The notes beneath the pieces are model-generated. The model did not search any database. It was not told where the DNA came from and saw only the letters and a program-made list of their open reading frames with translations. A stretch of DNA of 64,000 bases from Gammaproteobacteria bacterium (lineage in GTDB: Bacteria; Pseudomonadota; Gammaproteobacteria; Xanthomonadales; SZUA-36), in NCBI GenBank assembly GCA_021772935.1, contig JAJFLA010000032.1, positions 144,425 through 208,424 on the forward strand, in the 5' to 3' direction. How positions within the stretch are numbered: the first letter of the stretch is position 1; every line of letters begins with the position of its first letter. Both the position numbers and the translations under genes were made by a program. This document shows positions 6,835 to 15,276 of the stretch, piece after piece.

Positions 6835-8986
6835 ACAAACCATATATCGGCTGGTATTGGTGCTGTTGCTGGTCACTGCCAGCAGCACCAATGCCATGGC
6901 TGCCAGGAGTTCGGCAGTTGACAGTGTGCGCTTGACCGAGGTTGGTGACAGTGCCCGGATCGAGATCGTGCTCAGTTGTCCGAACCGATTCCTGGACTAC
7001 TACCCTCAGGTAGAAACTGAGGTTTTGAAGATCAATCTGCTGCGTATGGAGCAATGCCTTTCTCTGAATTTACCCTCAGGCCGCCAGGAAGTTGATATAT
7101 CTGGCCACAGCACAATTGTGGAGCTGGCGTCGGTGGAATATGAGGCGCGGCCTGGAGATGATGCCGTTTTGCACATCAGGTTTGATCAATCTGTTGGCGC
7201 CGTGGTCAGTCAATCCGATGACCTTCGCCGGATTACCGTCATAGTCGAGACGGGTCACCGACTCACCAGCACTTTGCCTGTTGCAACATCATCCCCGACC
7301 ACAAAAGGTATCAACCAGAATATAAGTGAGCCTGGAACAGGTGCAGCGCTGGGTGACCAGCCGCTGTCCGAGGCGCGGCTTGTGGCCTTAATGGGAGAGG
7401 CTGAAGCTGCCGTCTTGCAGGAAGACTACAACCGCTCCATTCAGGTTTACACACGCGTGCTGCGGGCTGCAGAAAATATCCATACACCCCAGGCGTTGGA
7501 ATTGCTGGGGTTGTCACGTGAGCGAAATGGTCAGAAAGCCCATGCGGTCGCAGAATATCAGCGCTATCTCGAATATTACCCGGAAAATGAAGGCGCTGAT
7601 CGCGTAAACCAACGCCTGGCAGGTCTGGTAACTGCACACAAGATTCCGAAGCCAGGCGAAAAGAGCCGCGCAGTTACAAAAAGCCCCAGCGACTGGGACG
7701 CGTACGGTGGCATTTCGCAACACTATCGGCACGATACTTTCAAACTGAACGGTCAGGAATCTATCAATGCACAATCCTCCATATTAACCAACGCCGACCT
7801 GATGTTACGGCACCGTGGTACACGGATTGATCTATCCAGCCGCGTTTCACTAGGTAACATGTTGGATTTACTGGGTAGTGACAAGGGTCCGGGATCACAG
7901 AGCCGTCTTTATCAGGGTTATGTCGAAATCAGTGATCAGCCGACGAACCTCAGTGCTCGATTGGGCCGGCAAACCATGCGCAACAACGGCGTTCTCGGCC
8001 GCTTTGACGGCTTGCATCTGGACTGGGAGTTCATGCCCGGAAAACGATTTAACCTTATGGCTGGATACCCGGTGGACACCACCGCCGATGGTATTCAGAC
8101 CAGCCGCCATTTCTTTGGCGCTGCAATAGATTTTGAACAAATTGCAGATATCGTCGATGTCAGTTTTTATTACAACACGCAAGAAATTGATGGTTTGAAA
8201 AACCGCGAAGCCATCGGTACTGAAGTCCGATATTTCGATAGTTCGAAATCACTCGTCGCCCTGATCGACTACGACATTGGCTTCAATACATTAAACAATC
8301 TCATAGTAACGGGAAATTGGAACATCGGGGGTGGTCTCACTCTCAGCGCTTCAATCGACCACAGGTCCAGCCCCTTCCTGACGACCAGGAGCGCACTGAT
8401 TGGTCAGCCTGTTGGCAGCATCGAGGAGCTATTGCAAATTTATACTTCCGATGTCATACGGCAACTGGCTAAAGACCGGACTGGGTCTGTCGACTCTTTA
8501 CGTCTGGGTGTATCGAAAAAACTTTCGGAGCGTTTTCAACTCAATGCAGATATGACCATGACTGGATTTGACGGCACAATCGCATCAGAAGGTGTTTTGG
8601 CGACCCCGGACCAGGATACCCAGTATTACTTCTCGCTCAATCTTGTGGGTTCCAAATTGTTCATGGATGGGGATACTTCCATTTTGGGCCTGCGTCATAT
8701 CACTGGAATGACAAGTTCGACATCAACTTTGTCCTTGGATAGTCGTTTTCCACTGAGCAGAAAGTTTCGCATTAATCCGAGATTCAGGGTATCGCGTCGC
8801 AACAGCAAGATGGATGACTCTGATTCGTGGACCGTGTCCCCGTCGCTACGCCTTTTATACCGTATCGGTCGCCGCTATCGGTTGGATTTCGAGATAGGTA
8901 GTCAGTGGGTCAATCGGAATTCACCCAATGGTATAGGTGACCGAACATCCTGGTTCCTGTATGTAGGCTATCGTGCGGATTTCTGA
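6821..8986 (+). CDS. Outer-membrane beta-barrel protein with TPR region (721 aa)
   Basis: A GTG start at 6821 overlaps the end of the giant cytochrome gene by 14 bases, so the two are likely co-translated. A signal peptide ends near residue 28 (AMA-A). Residues about 30-145 form a beta-rich segment resembling an AMIN-type domain. Residues about 180-275 hold TPR-like helices (EDYNRSIQVYTRVL, AVAEYQRYLEYYPEN). From about residue 290 the sequence alternates in the way of a transmembrane beta-barrel and ends in aromatic F (YVGYRADF), the usual outer-membrane insertion signal. By analogy with porin-cytochrome conduits (MtrB/PioB-like), it may sheath or dock the multiheme cytochromes. I do not see direct similarity to MtrB that I can defend. 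It could also be an exopolysaccharide-type secretin or porin. Confidence 0.75.
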   Translation: MTLIRQTIYRLVLVLLLVTASSTNAMAARSSAVDSVRLTEVGDSARIEIVLSCPNRFLDYYPQVETEVLKINLLRMEQCLSLNLPSGRQEVDISGHSTIVELASVEYEARPGDDAVLHIRFDQSVGAVVSQSDDLRRITVIVETGHRLTSTLPVATSSPTTKGINQNISEPGTGAALGDQPLSEARLVALMGEAEAAVLQEDYNRSIQVYTRVLRAAENIHTPQALELLGLSRERNGQKAHAVAEYQRYLEYYPENEGADRVNQRLAGLVTAHKIPKPGEKSRAVTKSPSDWDAYGGISQHYRHDTFKLNGQESINAQSSILTNADLMLRHRGTRIDLSSRVSLGNMLDLLGSDKGPGSQSRLYQGYVEISDQPTNLSARLGRQTMRNNGVLGRFDGLHLDWEFMPGKRFNLMAGYPVDTTADGIQTSRHFFGAAIDFEQIADIVDVSFYYNTQEIDGLKNREAIGTEVRYFDSSKSLVALIDYDIGFNTLNNLIVTGNWNIGGGLTLSASIDHRSSPFLTTRSALIGQPVGSIEELLQIYTSDVIRQLAKDRTGSVDSLRLGVSKKLSERFQLNADMTMTGFDGTIASEGVLATPDQDTQYYFSLNLVGSKLFMDGDTSILGLRHITGMTSSTSTLSLDSRFPLSRKFRINPRFRVSRRNSKMDDSDSWTVSPSLRLLYRIGRRYRLDFEIGSQWVNRNSPNGIGDRTSWFLYVGYRADF

Positions 8987-9063
8987 TGTGGTGTTATTGC
9001 ATGGCAAGCGTATTGATTACCTATTACATCCCCCAGTTGCCATGATGTATGGCTTATGCAGGA

Positions 9064-9089
9064 ATTGACGCTGCGCTGGTAGCGTCAAT
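9064..9089. terminator. Bidirectional terminator hairpin between convergent operons
   Basis: ATTGACGCT at 9064-9072 pairs perfectly with AGCGTCAAT at 9081-9089 around an 8-base loop. It lies between the end of the porin gene and the end of the leftward E2 gene, overlapping the E2 stop codon. There is no strong T tract, so function is inferred from stem and position. Confidence 0.5.
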
Positions 9090-10326
9090 CCTCCATAAAT
9101 ATCATTGCGGGCTGCTCCAGCATGGTCTTCAACGACTGGATCATCATAGCTGCATCGTAACCGTCCACGAAGCGGTGGTCGAATGAAGAAGACAGGTTCA
9201 TCATCCGCCGGATTACCACCTGACCATCTATCACAACCGGTCGTTCCACGGCCTTATTCACGCCGATAATGGCGACCTCAGGCAGGTTGATCACCGGTGT
9301 GGTGACGATGCCGCCGTGTTTTCCCAAGCTGGTGATGCTGATGGTGGAGCCCATGAGTTCGTCACGTTTTGCAGTGTTGTCCCGTGCGGCTTCAGATACA
9401 CGGCGTATTTCATGGGCAAGATCGTCCAGCGACCGTAATTCGCTGTGTTTTACGACAGGTACTTTCAGGCCATCCGGGGTTTGGGTGGCGATACCCAAAT
9501 GAACCGCATGATGGCGGCTGATGACATTTCGTTCACGGTCATATAATGCGTTGCATTGTGGAAATTGCCGCAAAGTCCGGGCCAGTGCAAGACCGATAAA
9601 TGGCAATAACGTCAGTTTGTTACCAGCCTCTGTTTTTTGATTGTTCAAGTGCTGGCGCAGTGACTCCAGCGCCGTGATGTCGATCTCTTCAACGTAGGCG
9701 AAGTGAGGAATTTCCCGGTTTGCCTCTGACATACGTTCGGCGATGATGCGGCGTAGCCCAAGCACTTTGATTTCAGTGATTTTTGTAGAGCCTGTTTTCT
9801 GTTTACCCAGGCTGTTTGCTGCTGAAGTACTATCGGCCAGGTGAGCATCCAGGTCGGACCTCACGATGCGCCCACGTGGGCCGGTACCACTCACCAGGGC
9901 GAGGTCGATACCTGCTTCCAGCGCTCGCCGGCGGATGGTAGGTGATGTCAGCACTTTGCCTGACGGGGTTTCGGTTGATGTGTCTTCTTTCGCAGTTGAG
10001 TTTGCCACTACCGTTGAGTCTGTCACTACTGTCGCGGCTGCGACATCGTCAGTGTCGGGTAGATCTTCTTGTGGTTCAGTGCTGTCCTGGGTTTCAAATA
10101 TAATCAACGGTGCACCTACCGCAATGATGTCACCGAGTTCGCCAGCCAGGCTGACGACGCGACCGGATACGGGTGCTGATAGTTCGACCGCCGCCTTGTC
10201 AGTCAGCATGGCGCCGATGGCGTCTTCTTCCTGCACGGTGTCTCCCACTTTTACCATCCACTCGGCAATTTCTGCTTCGACCAGACCTTCGCCCAGATCG
10301 GGTAACTTGAATATGTACTCGCTCAT
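9085..10326 (-). CDS. bkdB: Branched-chain 2-oxoacid dehydrogenase E2, lipoamide acyltransferase
   Basis: It transfers the acyl group from E1 via lipoate to CoA in the branched-chain 2-oxoacid (or related) dehydrogenase complex. The start at 10326 (MSEYIFKLPD) overlaps the E1-beta stop as ATGA; a longer frame upstream is not needed. Seen: a lipoyl domain with lipoate Lys at K44 (LTDKAAVEL), an acidic/Thr-rich linker, an E3/E1-binding domain near residues 125-165 (LTSPTIRRRALEAGIDL), and a catalytic domain ending with the HRFVDG active-site motif (His near 384). The length, 413 residues, is normal. No dihydrolipoamide dehydrogenase (E3) gene follows, so E3 must be supplied from elsewhere. Confidence 0.92.
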   Translation of the reverse strand: MSEYIFKLPDLGEGLVEAEIAEWMVKVGDTVQEEDAIGAMLTDKAAVELSAPVSGRVVSLAGELGDIIAVGAPLIIFETQDSTEPQEDLPDTDDVAAATVVTDSTVVANSTAKEDTSTETPSGKVLTSPTIRRRALEAGIDLALVSGTGPRGRIVRSDLDAHLADSTSAANSLGKQKTGSTKITEIKVLGLRRIIAERMSEANREIPHFAYVEEIDITALESLRQHLNNQKTEAGNKLTLLPFIGLALARTLRQFPQCNALYDRERNVISRHHAVHLGIATQTPDGLKVPVVKHSELRSLDDLAHEIRRVSEAARDNTAKRDELMGSTISITSLGKHGGIVTTPVINLPEVAIIGVNKAVERPVVIDGQVVIRRMMNLSSSFDHRFVDGYDAAMMIQSLKTMLEQPAMIFMED

Positions 10327-11339
10327 ACCGCCTCCATGATATTGCGGATACCAGCCACGACACGTTCCTGGCCGGGGAAATAGTCCCATTCAAAAGCATG
10401 CGGGTAGGGTGTTTCCCAGCCGGCAACGCGCTCGATCGGCGCTTGCAGGTGCCAGAAACATTCCTCCTGAATCGTTGCCACCAACTCCGCACCATAACCA
10501 CCGAATTTTGAGGCTTCGTGTGCGATCAGGCAACGGCCTGTTTTTTCAACTGATTGCGTGAGTGTTTCAACATCCAGTGGTACCAGTGTACGCACGTCGA
10601 TGATGTCGGCGCTGACGCCAGCGATGCGCACTGCTGCCTGCGCGACATGTACCATCGTTCCGTAAGTGATGATACTCAGTTCATCACCTTCCTCTACCAC
10701 CGCAGCCTTGCCCAGCGGGATCGCATAGTACTCTTCCGGTACTTTGCCGCCGGGGTGTGTTGACCAGGGTACTGCTGGTTTGTTTGGGTCACCGTCGAAA
10801 GGCCCGTTATAGATACGTTTGGGCTCGAAAAACACCACTGGATCATCGGATTCGATGGCACTGATCAACAAGCCTTTTGCATCGTAGGGGTTTGAGGGCA
10901 TGACCGTCTTGATACCGGACAGATGCGTGAACAGTGCTTCCGGGCTTTGCGAATGTGTTTGTCCACCACGGATACCTCCGCCGCAGGGCGTTCGTATCGT
11001 GACCGGTGAGAAAAATTCACCACCGCTGCGGTAGCGAAGCCGCGCCAATTCGCTGATGATCTGATCCAGTCCTGGATAGATATAGTCTGCGAACTGGATT
11101 TCTGCTACCGGTCGCAGACCATTCACGCCGATGCCGATGGCGGAACCGACAATGCCGCCTTCGGAAATAGGGGCGTCAATGACCCGGTGTTCACCATATT
11201 TGGCTTGCAGGCCATCGGTGCAGCGGAATACGCCACCGAAATAACCGACGTCCTCGCCGAGGATAATAACGGTAGGATCCTTCTCCATCATCGTATCCAG
11301 GGCAGAATTAATGGCCTGGATCATGTTCATCTGGCTCAT
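10323..11339 (-). CDS. bkdA2: Branched-chain 2-oxoacid dehydrogenase E1 beta subunit
   Basis: This 338-residue protein has the transketolase-like pyrimidine-binding fold typical of E1-beta (LGEDVGYFGGVFRCTDGL, then GIRGGQTHSQSPEALF) and the C-terminal transketolase domain (CLIAHEASKFGGYGAEL). With E1-alpha it forms the TPP-dependent decarboxylase of the complex. It overlaps both neighbours by four bases (ATGA), so alpha, beta and E2 are translationally coupled. The neighbouring leucine dehydrogenase supports a branched-chain substrate rather than pyruvate or acetoin. Confidence 0.92.
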   Translation of the reverse strand: MSQMNMIQAINSALDTMMEKDPTVIILGEDVGYFGGVFRCTDGLQAKYGEHRVIDAPISEGGIVGSAIGIGVNGLRPVAEIQFADYIYPGLDQIISELARLRYRSGGEFFSPVTIRTPCGGGIRGGQTHSQSPEALFTHLSGIKTVMPSNPYDAKGLLISAIESDDPVVFFEPKRIYNGPFDGDPNKPAVPWSTHPGGKVPEEYYAIPLGKAAVVEEGDELSIITYGTMVHVAQAAVRIAGVSADIIDVRTLVPLDVETLTQSVEKTGRCLIAHEASKFGGYGAELVATIQEECFWHLQAPIERVAGWETPYPHAFEWDYFPGQERVVAGIRNIMEAV

Positions 11340-12580
11340 TGAGCCCCCCTTTTTAAAGCCAATAGTTGTTCACGTTGCTGCTTTAGGTGCTGTGGGGTTT
11401 CTGCATAGACATCATCGAACATTTCACGTACATCCAGACGCGGTCCTTCGCTCATGGTGCCGAAACTGATGGCCTCTTTCCAGGCGGCGATAACGGTCTT
11501 TTTTAGTTCATCATTCAATGCTGTGTGTTGTTCATCCGACCAGTGCCCGGTATTCACCATGTGTTGTTTCAAGCGTTCGATGGGGTCGCCGAGCGGGAAG
11601 GCGGCCCACTCATCCTTCGGCCGGTAACGGCTTGGGTCGTCACTGGTTGAATGGGCACCCCCGCGGTAGGTCACCAACTCGACCAGGGTGGGGCCACCAC
11701 CTTGACGAGCGCGTTGAGCCGCCCATTGTGTTACGGCGTAAACCGCCAACAGATCATTGCCATCCACGCGCACCCCCGGTATGCCCAGACCCAATCCGCG
11801 AGCAGCGAAAGATCTGCGTAAACCACCAGCGAAACCCTGGAAAGTTGAAATGGCCCACTGATTGTTGACCACGTTCAGGATAACCGGTGCCTGGTACACG
11901 GCGGCGAAAGTCAGCGCGTAATGAAAATCCGCCTCGGCAGTGCTGCCATCGCCAACCCAGGAGGCTGAAATGTGGTCTTCACCCTTGATGGCGGAGGCCA
12001 TTGCCCAGCCTACGGCGTGTGGATATTGCGTCGCGAGATTTCCGGAAACAGAGAATAAATTGGCTTCTTTGTTGTGATACATGATCGGCATTTGCCGACC
12101 CTTGCACATGTCACGCGTATTGGAAAGACACTGGCACATCATGTCTACGAGGCTGGTACCACGAAGGATGAAGAGCCCCTGGTTGCGGTATGAGGGAAAC
12201 AGCATGTCGCCGGCATCGAGCGCCATACCCTGGCCGATAGAGACGGCCTCCTCACCGAGTGACTGCATATAGAATGATATTTTCCCTTGTCGCTGCATGC
12301 GCTGCATGCGGTCATCCAATTGTCGAGTCAGCATCATCAAGCGCAGTGCTTCAAGCAGTTGTGCGGGTGTCAGATCCGGTACCCATTCACCCTTTGCCTC
12401 ACCGTCGTCATCCAGCACACGCACTAATTCTTGTGCCAAGTTTTCGATCTCTCGTGCCGGTGCGTCAGTGTCGGGACGCGCAACACTGCCAGCTTCCGAT
12501 AAGGACAGGTAACTGAAATCGGGTGGTTGCCCTGGTCTTGCCGAAGGTTGCGGGATATGAAGGCGGGATTTAGGAGTCAT
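11336..12580 (-). CDS. bkdA1: Branched-chain 2-oxoacid dehydrogenase E1 alpha subunit
   Basis: This 414-residue protein carries the TPP-binding motif GDGSTAEADFHYALTFAAVY and the NN of VNNQWAIS about 30 residues later. It also has the conserved phosphorylation-loop-like segment YRGGAHSTSDDPSRYR and an N-terminal extension of about 70 residues seen in BkdA1-type proteins (RPGQPPDFSYL). It decarboxylates 2-oxoisovalerate, 2-oxoisocaproate and related acids using TPP. It lies 25 bases after leucine dehydrogenase and overlaps E1-beta, giving the operon ldh-bkdA1-bkdA2-bkdB. Confidence 0.92.
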   Translation of the reverse strand: MTPKSRLHIPQPSARPGQPPDFSYLSLSEAGSVARPDTDAPAREIENLAQELVRVLDDDGEAKGEWVPDLTPAQLLEALRLMMLTRQLDDRMQRMQRQGKISFYMQSLGEEAVSIGQGMALDAGDMLFPSYRNQGLFILRGTSLVDMMCQCLSNTRDMCKGRQMPIMYHNKEANLFSVSGNLATQYPHAVGWAMASAIKGEDHISASWVGDGSTAEADFHYALTFAAVYQAPVILNVVNNQWAISTFQGFAGGLRRSFAARGLGLGIPGVRVDGNDLLAVYAVTQWAAQRARQGGGPTLVELVTYRGGAHSTSDDPSRYRPKDEWAAFPLGDPIERLKQHMVNTGHWSDEQHTALNDELKKTVIAAWKEAISFGTMSEGPRLDVREMFDDVYAETPQHLKQQREQLLALKRGAQ

Positions 12581-12605
12581 TTGTATTCAATTCTGTATTT
12601 TGTGA

Positions 12606-13673
12606 TTAAAGAATAGACGCCGGTTGTAGTACACCGGCGGCTACGATGCTTTCTGCCATTGTATCTGCAACACTATTGGTCGGTATGTTTTGTGCGTCTG
12701 AATTAACAAAGATATCTGTCAGACGCCCAGGTATCAGTGCAATTTGTGTCTGTACTTCAGATTTACTCTTGTCGCCCATGTATTCCAAAGAGACACTGAT
12801 TATACCGCCGCCATTAATGACGTAATCGGGTGCATAAAGTATTTGTCTGTCAAACAGACGTTGGCCGTCTGCCTCGGTGGCCAGTTGATTGTTGGCGGCC
12901 CCACCGATAACAGATGCCTTGATGTCTGGAATGCTCTTGGCGTCAAGCACAGCACCCATTGCACAGGGGGCCAATACATCTACATCCTGAAAAAGTATTT
13001 GTTCTGTTGGAACCACTTGCGCATCGAACTCTGCTTGAGCACGTGCGAGGTTCTTTTCATTGACATCACTGATCAACAGCTTGGCGCCGGCAGCATGTAA
13101 TTGGCGGCACAAGTCATAACCTACTTTTCCAACACCCTGGACCGCCACACGTAGCTTGTCCAGCCCATCAGAACCAAGTCGATGTTTTACTGCAGCACTG
13201 ATGCCAAGGAAAACGCCATCTGCGGTCCAGGGTGACGGGTCACCGCCGGCAGCGCCTTGTTGGGGTGGAAGACCGGCCACGAAATCTGTGACCTGTTTAA
13301 TCTGGCGCATGTTGTTAACAGAAACACCTACATCTTCAGCTGTGATATATCGGCCACCCAGTGAATCGACACAACGGCCAAAGGCCCGGAACAGACCCTG
13401 CGAAGGTGGCTGTTCAGGGTCGGCCAGGATAACGGCTTTACCACCACCTAACGGCAGGCCCGCCATTGCGTTTTTATAGGTCATGCCCTGGGACAGGCGC
13501 AATGCATCCCGAATGGCCTCAGCTTCGCTGGCGTACTGCCACATCCGACAGCCACCGGCAGCCGGACCCAATGCGGTTGAATGGACAGAAATAATAGCCT
13601 TGAGTTTAGTTTCAGGGTCATAAAACTGATGGAAGGATTCGTGTTCCTGGTTGGCCATGTTTTCAAAAAACAT
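12606..13673 (-). CDS. ldh: Leucine dehydrogenase (Glu/Leu/Phe/Val dehydrogenase family)
   Basis: NAD-dependent oxidative deamination of leucine/valine/isoleucine to 2-oxoacids, the step feeding the adjacent dehydrogenase complex. Seen: the catalytic segment MTYKNAMAGLPLGGGKAVI with conserved lysines, and the Rossmann motif VQGVGKVGYDLCRQL. The length is 355 residues. I chose ATG at 13673 (MFFENMANQ) because GAGGA lies nine bases upstream; a TTG at 13688 would sit on that ribosome binding site. First gene of the leftward bkd operon, divergent from an Lrp-type regulator. Phenylalanine or valine preference cannot be ruled out. Confidence 0.88.
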   Translation of the reverse strand: MFFENMANQEHESFHQFYDPETKLKAIISVHSTALGPAAGGCRMWQYASEAEAIRDALRLSQGMTYKNAMAGLPLGGGKAVILADPEQPPSQGLFRAFGRCVDSLGGRYITAEDVGVSVNNMRQIKQVTDFVAGLPPQQGAAGGDPSPWTADGVFLGISAAVKHRLGSDGLDKLRVAVQGVGKVGYDLCRQLHAAGAKLLISDVNEKNLARAQAEFDAQVVPTEQILFQDVDVLAPCAMGAVLDAKSIPDIKASVIGGAANNQLATEADGQRLFDRQILYAPDYVINGGGIISVSLEYMGDKSKSEVQTQIALIPGRLTDIFVNSDAQNIPTNSVADTMAESIVAAGVLQPASIL

Positions 13674-13812
13674 CTTTAGAATCCTCAATTGTCCGAAGCA
13701 TTTTTAACCAATAAATATACCAATATCTTTCGGAATTTGTTTTGCATAATTACTGATAAGTCCAACAACAGCGCATATAATATTCAATAACGTGTAAAAA
13801 AAGGAATGAATC

Positions 13813-14280
13813 ATGCAGGCAGTGGAGATTGATAGTTTAGACCGTAAGATTCTACGACTGCTACAGTCGGATGCAAGTCTTTCCGCGACTGCGATTGGAG
13901 AGCAGGTAGGTTTGTCACAATCACCCTGCTGGCGGCGAATACAGCGTCTGAAGAGTTCCGGCTTGATCAAGGAGCAGGGATTGGTCATTGACCGCAAAAA
14001 ACTGGGCTTTGATACGATGGTGTTTGCACACGTTAAGTTGACTGCGCACGGTCGTAGCAAGGTTGCCGAATTTGGCGATACCATCCAACAGTTTCCGGAA
14101 GTTATGGAGTGTCATCTGCTACTGGGTCATGTGGATTTTCTGTTACGTATTGTTACCCCGGATCTGGAGGCCTACGAGAGGTTCTTTTTTGAGCGCCTGT
14201 CGCAGTTGCCGGATGTACAGGAGGTGACTTCGAGCATCGCGCTTACAGAGATTAAGCATACGACCGAATTACCAATATAA
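13813..14280 (+). CDS. Lrp/AsnC family transcriptional regulator
   Basis: At 155 residues it has the standard Lrp layout: an N-terminal helix-turn-helix (DRKILRLLQSDASLSATAIGEQVGLSQSPCWRRIQRL) and a C-terminal ligand-sensing RAM domain (VMECHLLLGHVDFLLRIVTPDLEAYERFF). AAGGA lies upstream of the ATG. It is transcribed divergently from ldh-bkdA1-bkdA2-bkdB across a 139-base gap, as is BkdR in other bacteria. Regulation of the bkd operon in response to branched-chain amino acids is therefore likely, but inferred from position. Confidence 0.9.
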   Translation: MQAVEIDSLDRKILRLLQSDASLSATAIGEQVGLSQSPCWRRIQRLKSSGLIKEQGLVIDRKKLGFDTMVFAHVKLTAHGRSKVAEFGDTIQQFPEVMECHLLLGHVDFLLRIVTPDLEAYERFFFERLSQLPDVQEVTSSIALTEIKHTTELPI

Positions 14281-14375
14281 ACGGGATAAGAGAGCTCTGT
14301 TCCAATCTGCTTGACATTGCAGCTTGAACTATATAACTTGCTTGTTACTAACAAGTTAGTTGCCTGAATGACTCG

Positions 14376-14621
14376 AGCCCGAACATTTCACCAAGGCGGA
14401 CCTCAAAATGATGAATCTGATGTTTAATCAAGAAAGTATGGGTGTTTTGGTGTTTTTCTACGGCTTACAGTTTGTCCTATCCGATTTTGCACAGCATCTA
14501 GCTTCACATTTCGGCCGATCCTCCTCGAACCATAGCTACCGCTATGCTTCATCGAACGATCAACCAAACTGTTTCGCCAGCTGCAGCGCAAATCCCGAAT
14601 CCTTGGTGAAATGTCCGGGCT
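14376..14621 (+). mobile_element. MITE-like element, copy A (246 bp)
   Basis: A non-coding 246-bp element bounded by 21-bp terminal inverted repeats at 14376-14396 and 14601-14621, one mismatch apart (the right end read in reverse begins AGCCCGGACATTTCACCAAG). The interior matches 19990-20235 in reverse complement across its full length, including an imperfect hairpin around CATAGCTACCGCTATG. No transposase is encoded. The right terminal repeat contains the ATG of the following TetR gene at 14611. No clear target-site duplication could be assigned. Confidence 0.85.
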
Positions 14622-15276
14622 AGCTGTGCAAAAAGCCAACCATCCGGTACTGCGTGCCACACAGGCGGAACGCACTGCTTTGGCAGAAGAGAAAATGGTC
14701 AACGCCACCATTGAACTTCTCAATACCGTCGGTTTGGCTGGTACCACCCTAATAGCTATTGGTGAGCGGGCCGGTTATAGCCGGGGACTGGCAAGTCACC
14801 ATTTCGGTTCCAAAACGGGTCTGTTTCGCAAAGTTTTGAAACAAATCAGTGCCGTCTGGACTCGGGACCTCAATCGCCGGGTCGAAGGCAAGACCGGACT
14901 GAGCGCACTATTGGGTGCTTTAGACGCCCATCGTGACCACGTACGGGATTACCCGCAACACGCCCGTGCCATGTACATCCTGTGGACCGGTTCATTCGAT
15001 CCGGCATCTGAATTCAAACCCAACGTGATCGAATTTCACAGGCTTCAACGTGAAACGGCTGCGGCCTGGGTTGTCAGTGGAAAGGAAACAGGTGAAATCA
15101 GGCAGGACATAGACCCTGAAAGTTTTGGTGAACAGTTCTATGCATCGTTACTGGGTCTTAACTACCAATGGTTAGTTAACCCGAATATTGATTTGAATGC
15201 GTCTGTCGGCGTACTTAAACAGAACATTGTCGCCTTGCTCAAGGCGGAAAACCCTTTGATAAAGGAAATAAAATGA
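14611..15276 (+). CDS. TetR/AcrR family transcriptional regulator
   Basis: A 221-residue regulator. The N-terminal helix-turn-helix covers about residues 28-75 ([41 protein letters not shown]), followed by an all-alpha ligand domain. Its end overlaps the thiolase start by four bases (ATGA), so it is in the same transcript as the beta-oxidation genes and probably represses them until an acyl-CoA binds. The longest frame starts at an ATG lying inside the terminal repeat of MITE copy A. A GTG at 14626 just outside the repeat is an alternative, so the start is uncertain. Confidence 0.85.
   Translation: MSGLAVQKANHPVLRATQAERTALAEEKMVNATIELLNTVGLAGTTLIAIGERAGYSRGLASHHFGSKTGLFRKVLKQISAVWTRDLNRRVEGKTGLSALLGALDAHRDHVRDYPQHARAMYILWTGSFDPASEFKPNVIEFHRLQRETAAAWVVSGKETGEIRQDIDPESFGEQFYASLLGLNYQWLVNPNIDLNASVGVLKQNIVALLKAENPLIKEIK

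Noticed and set aside
14408..14747. Open frames of 71 and 107 codons across MITE copy A
   Set aside because: They coincide with the non-coding element present in two inverted copies and lack conservation of a protein frame between the copies.
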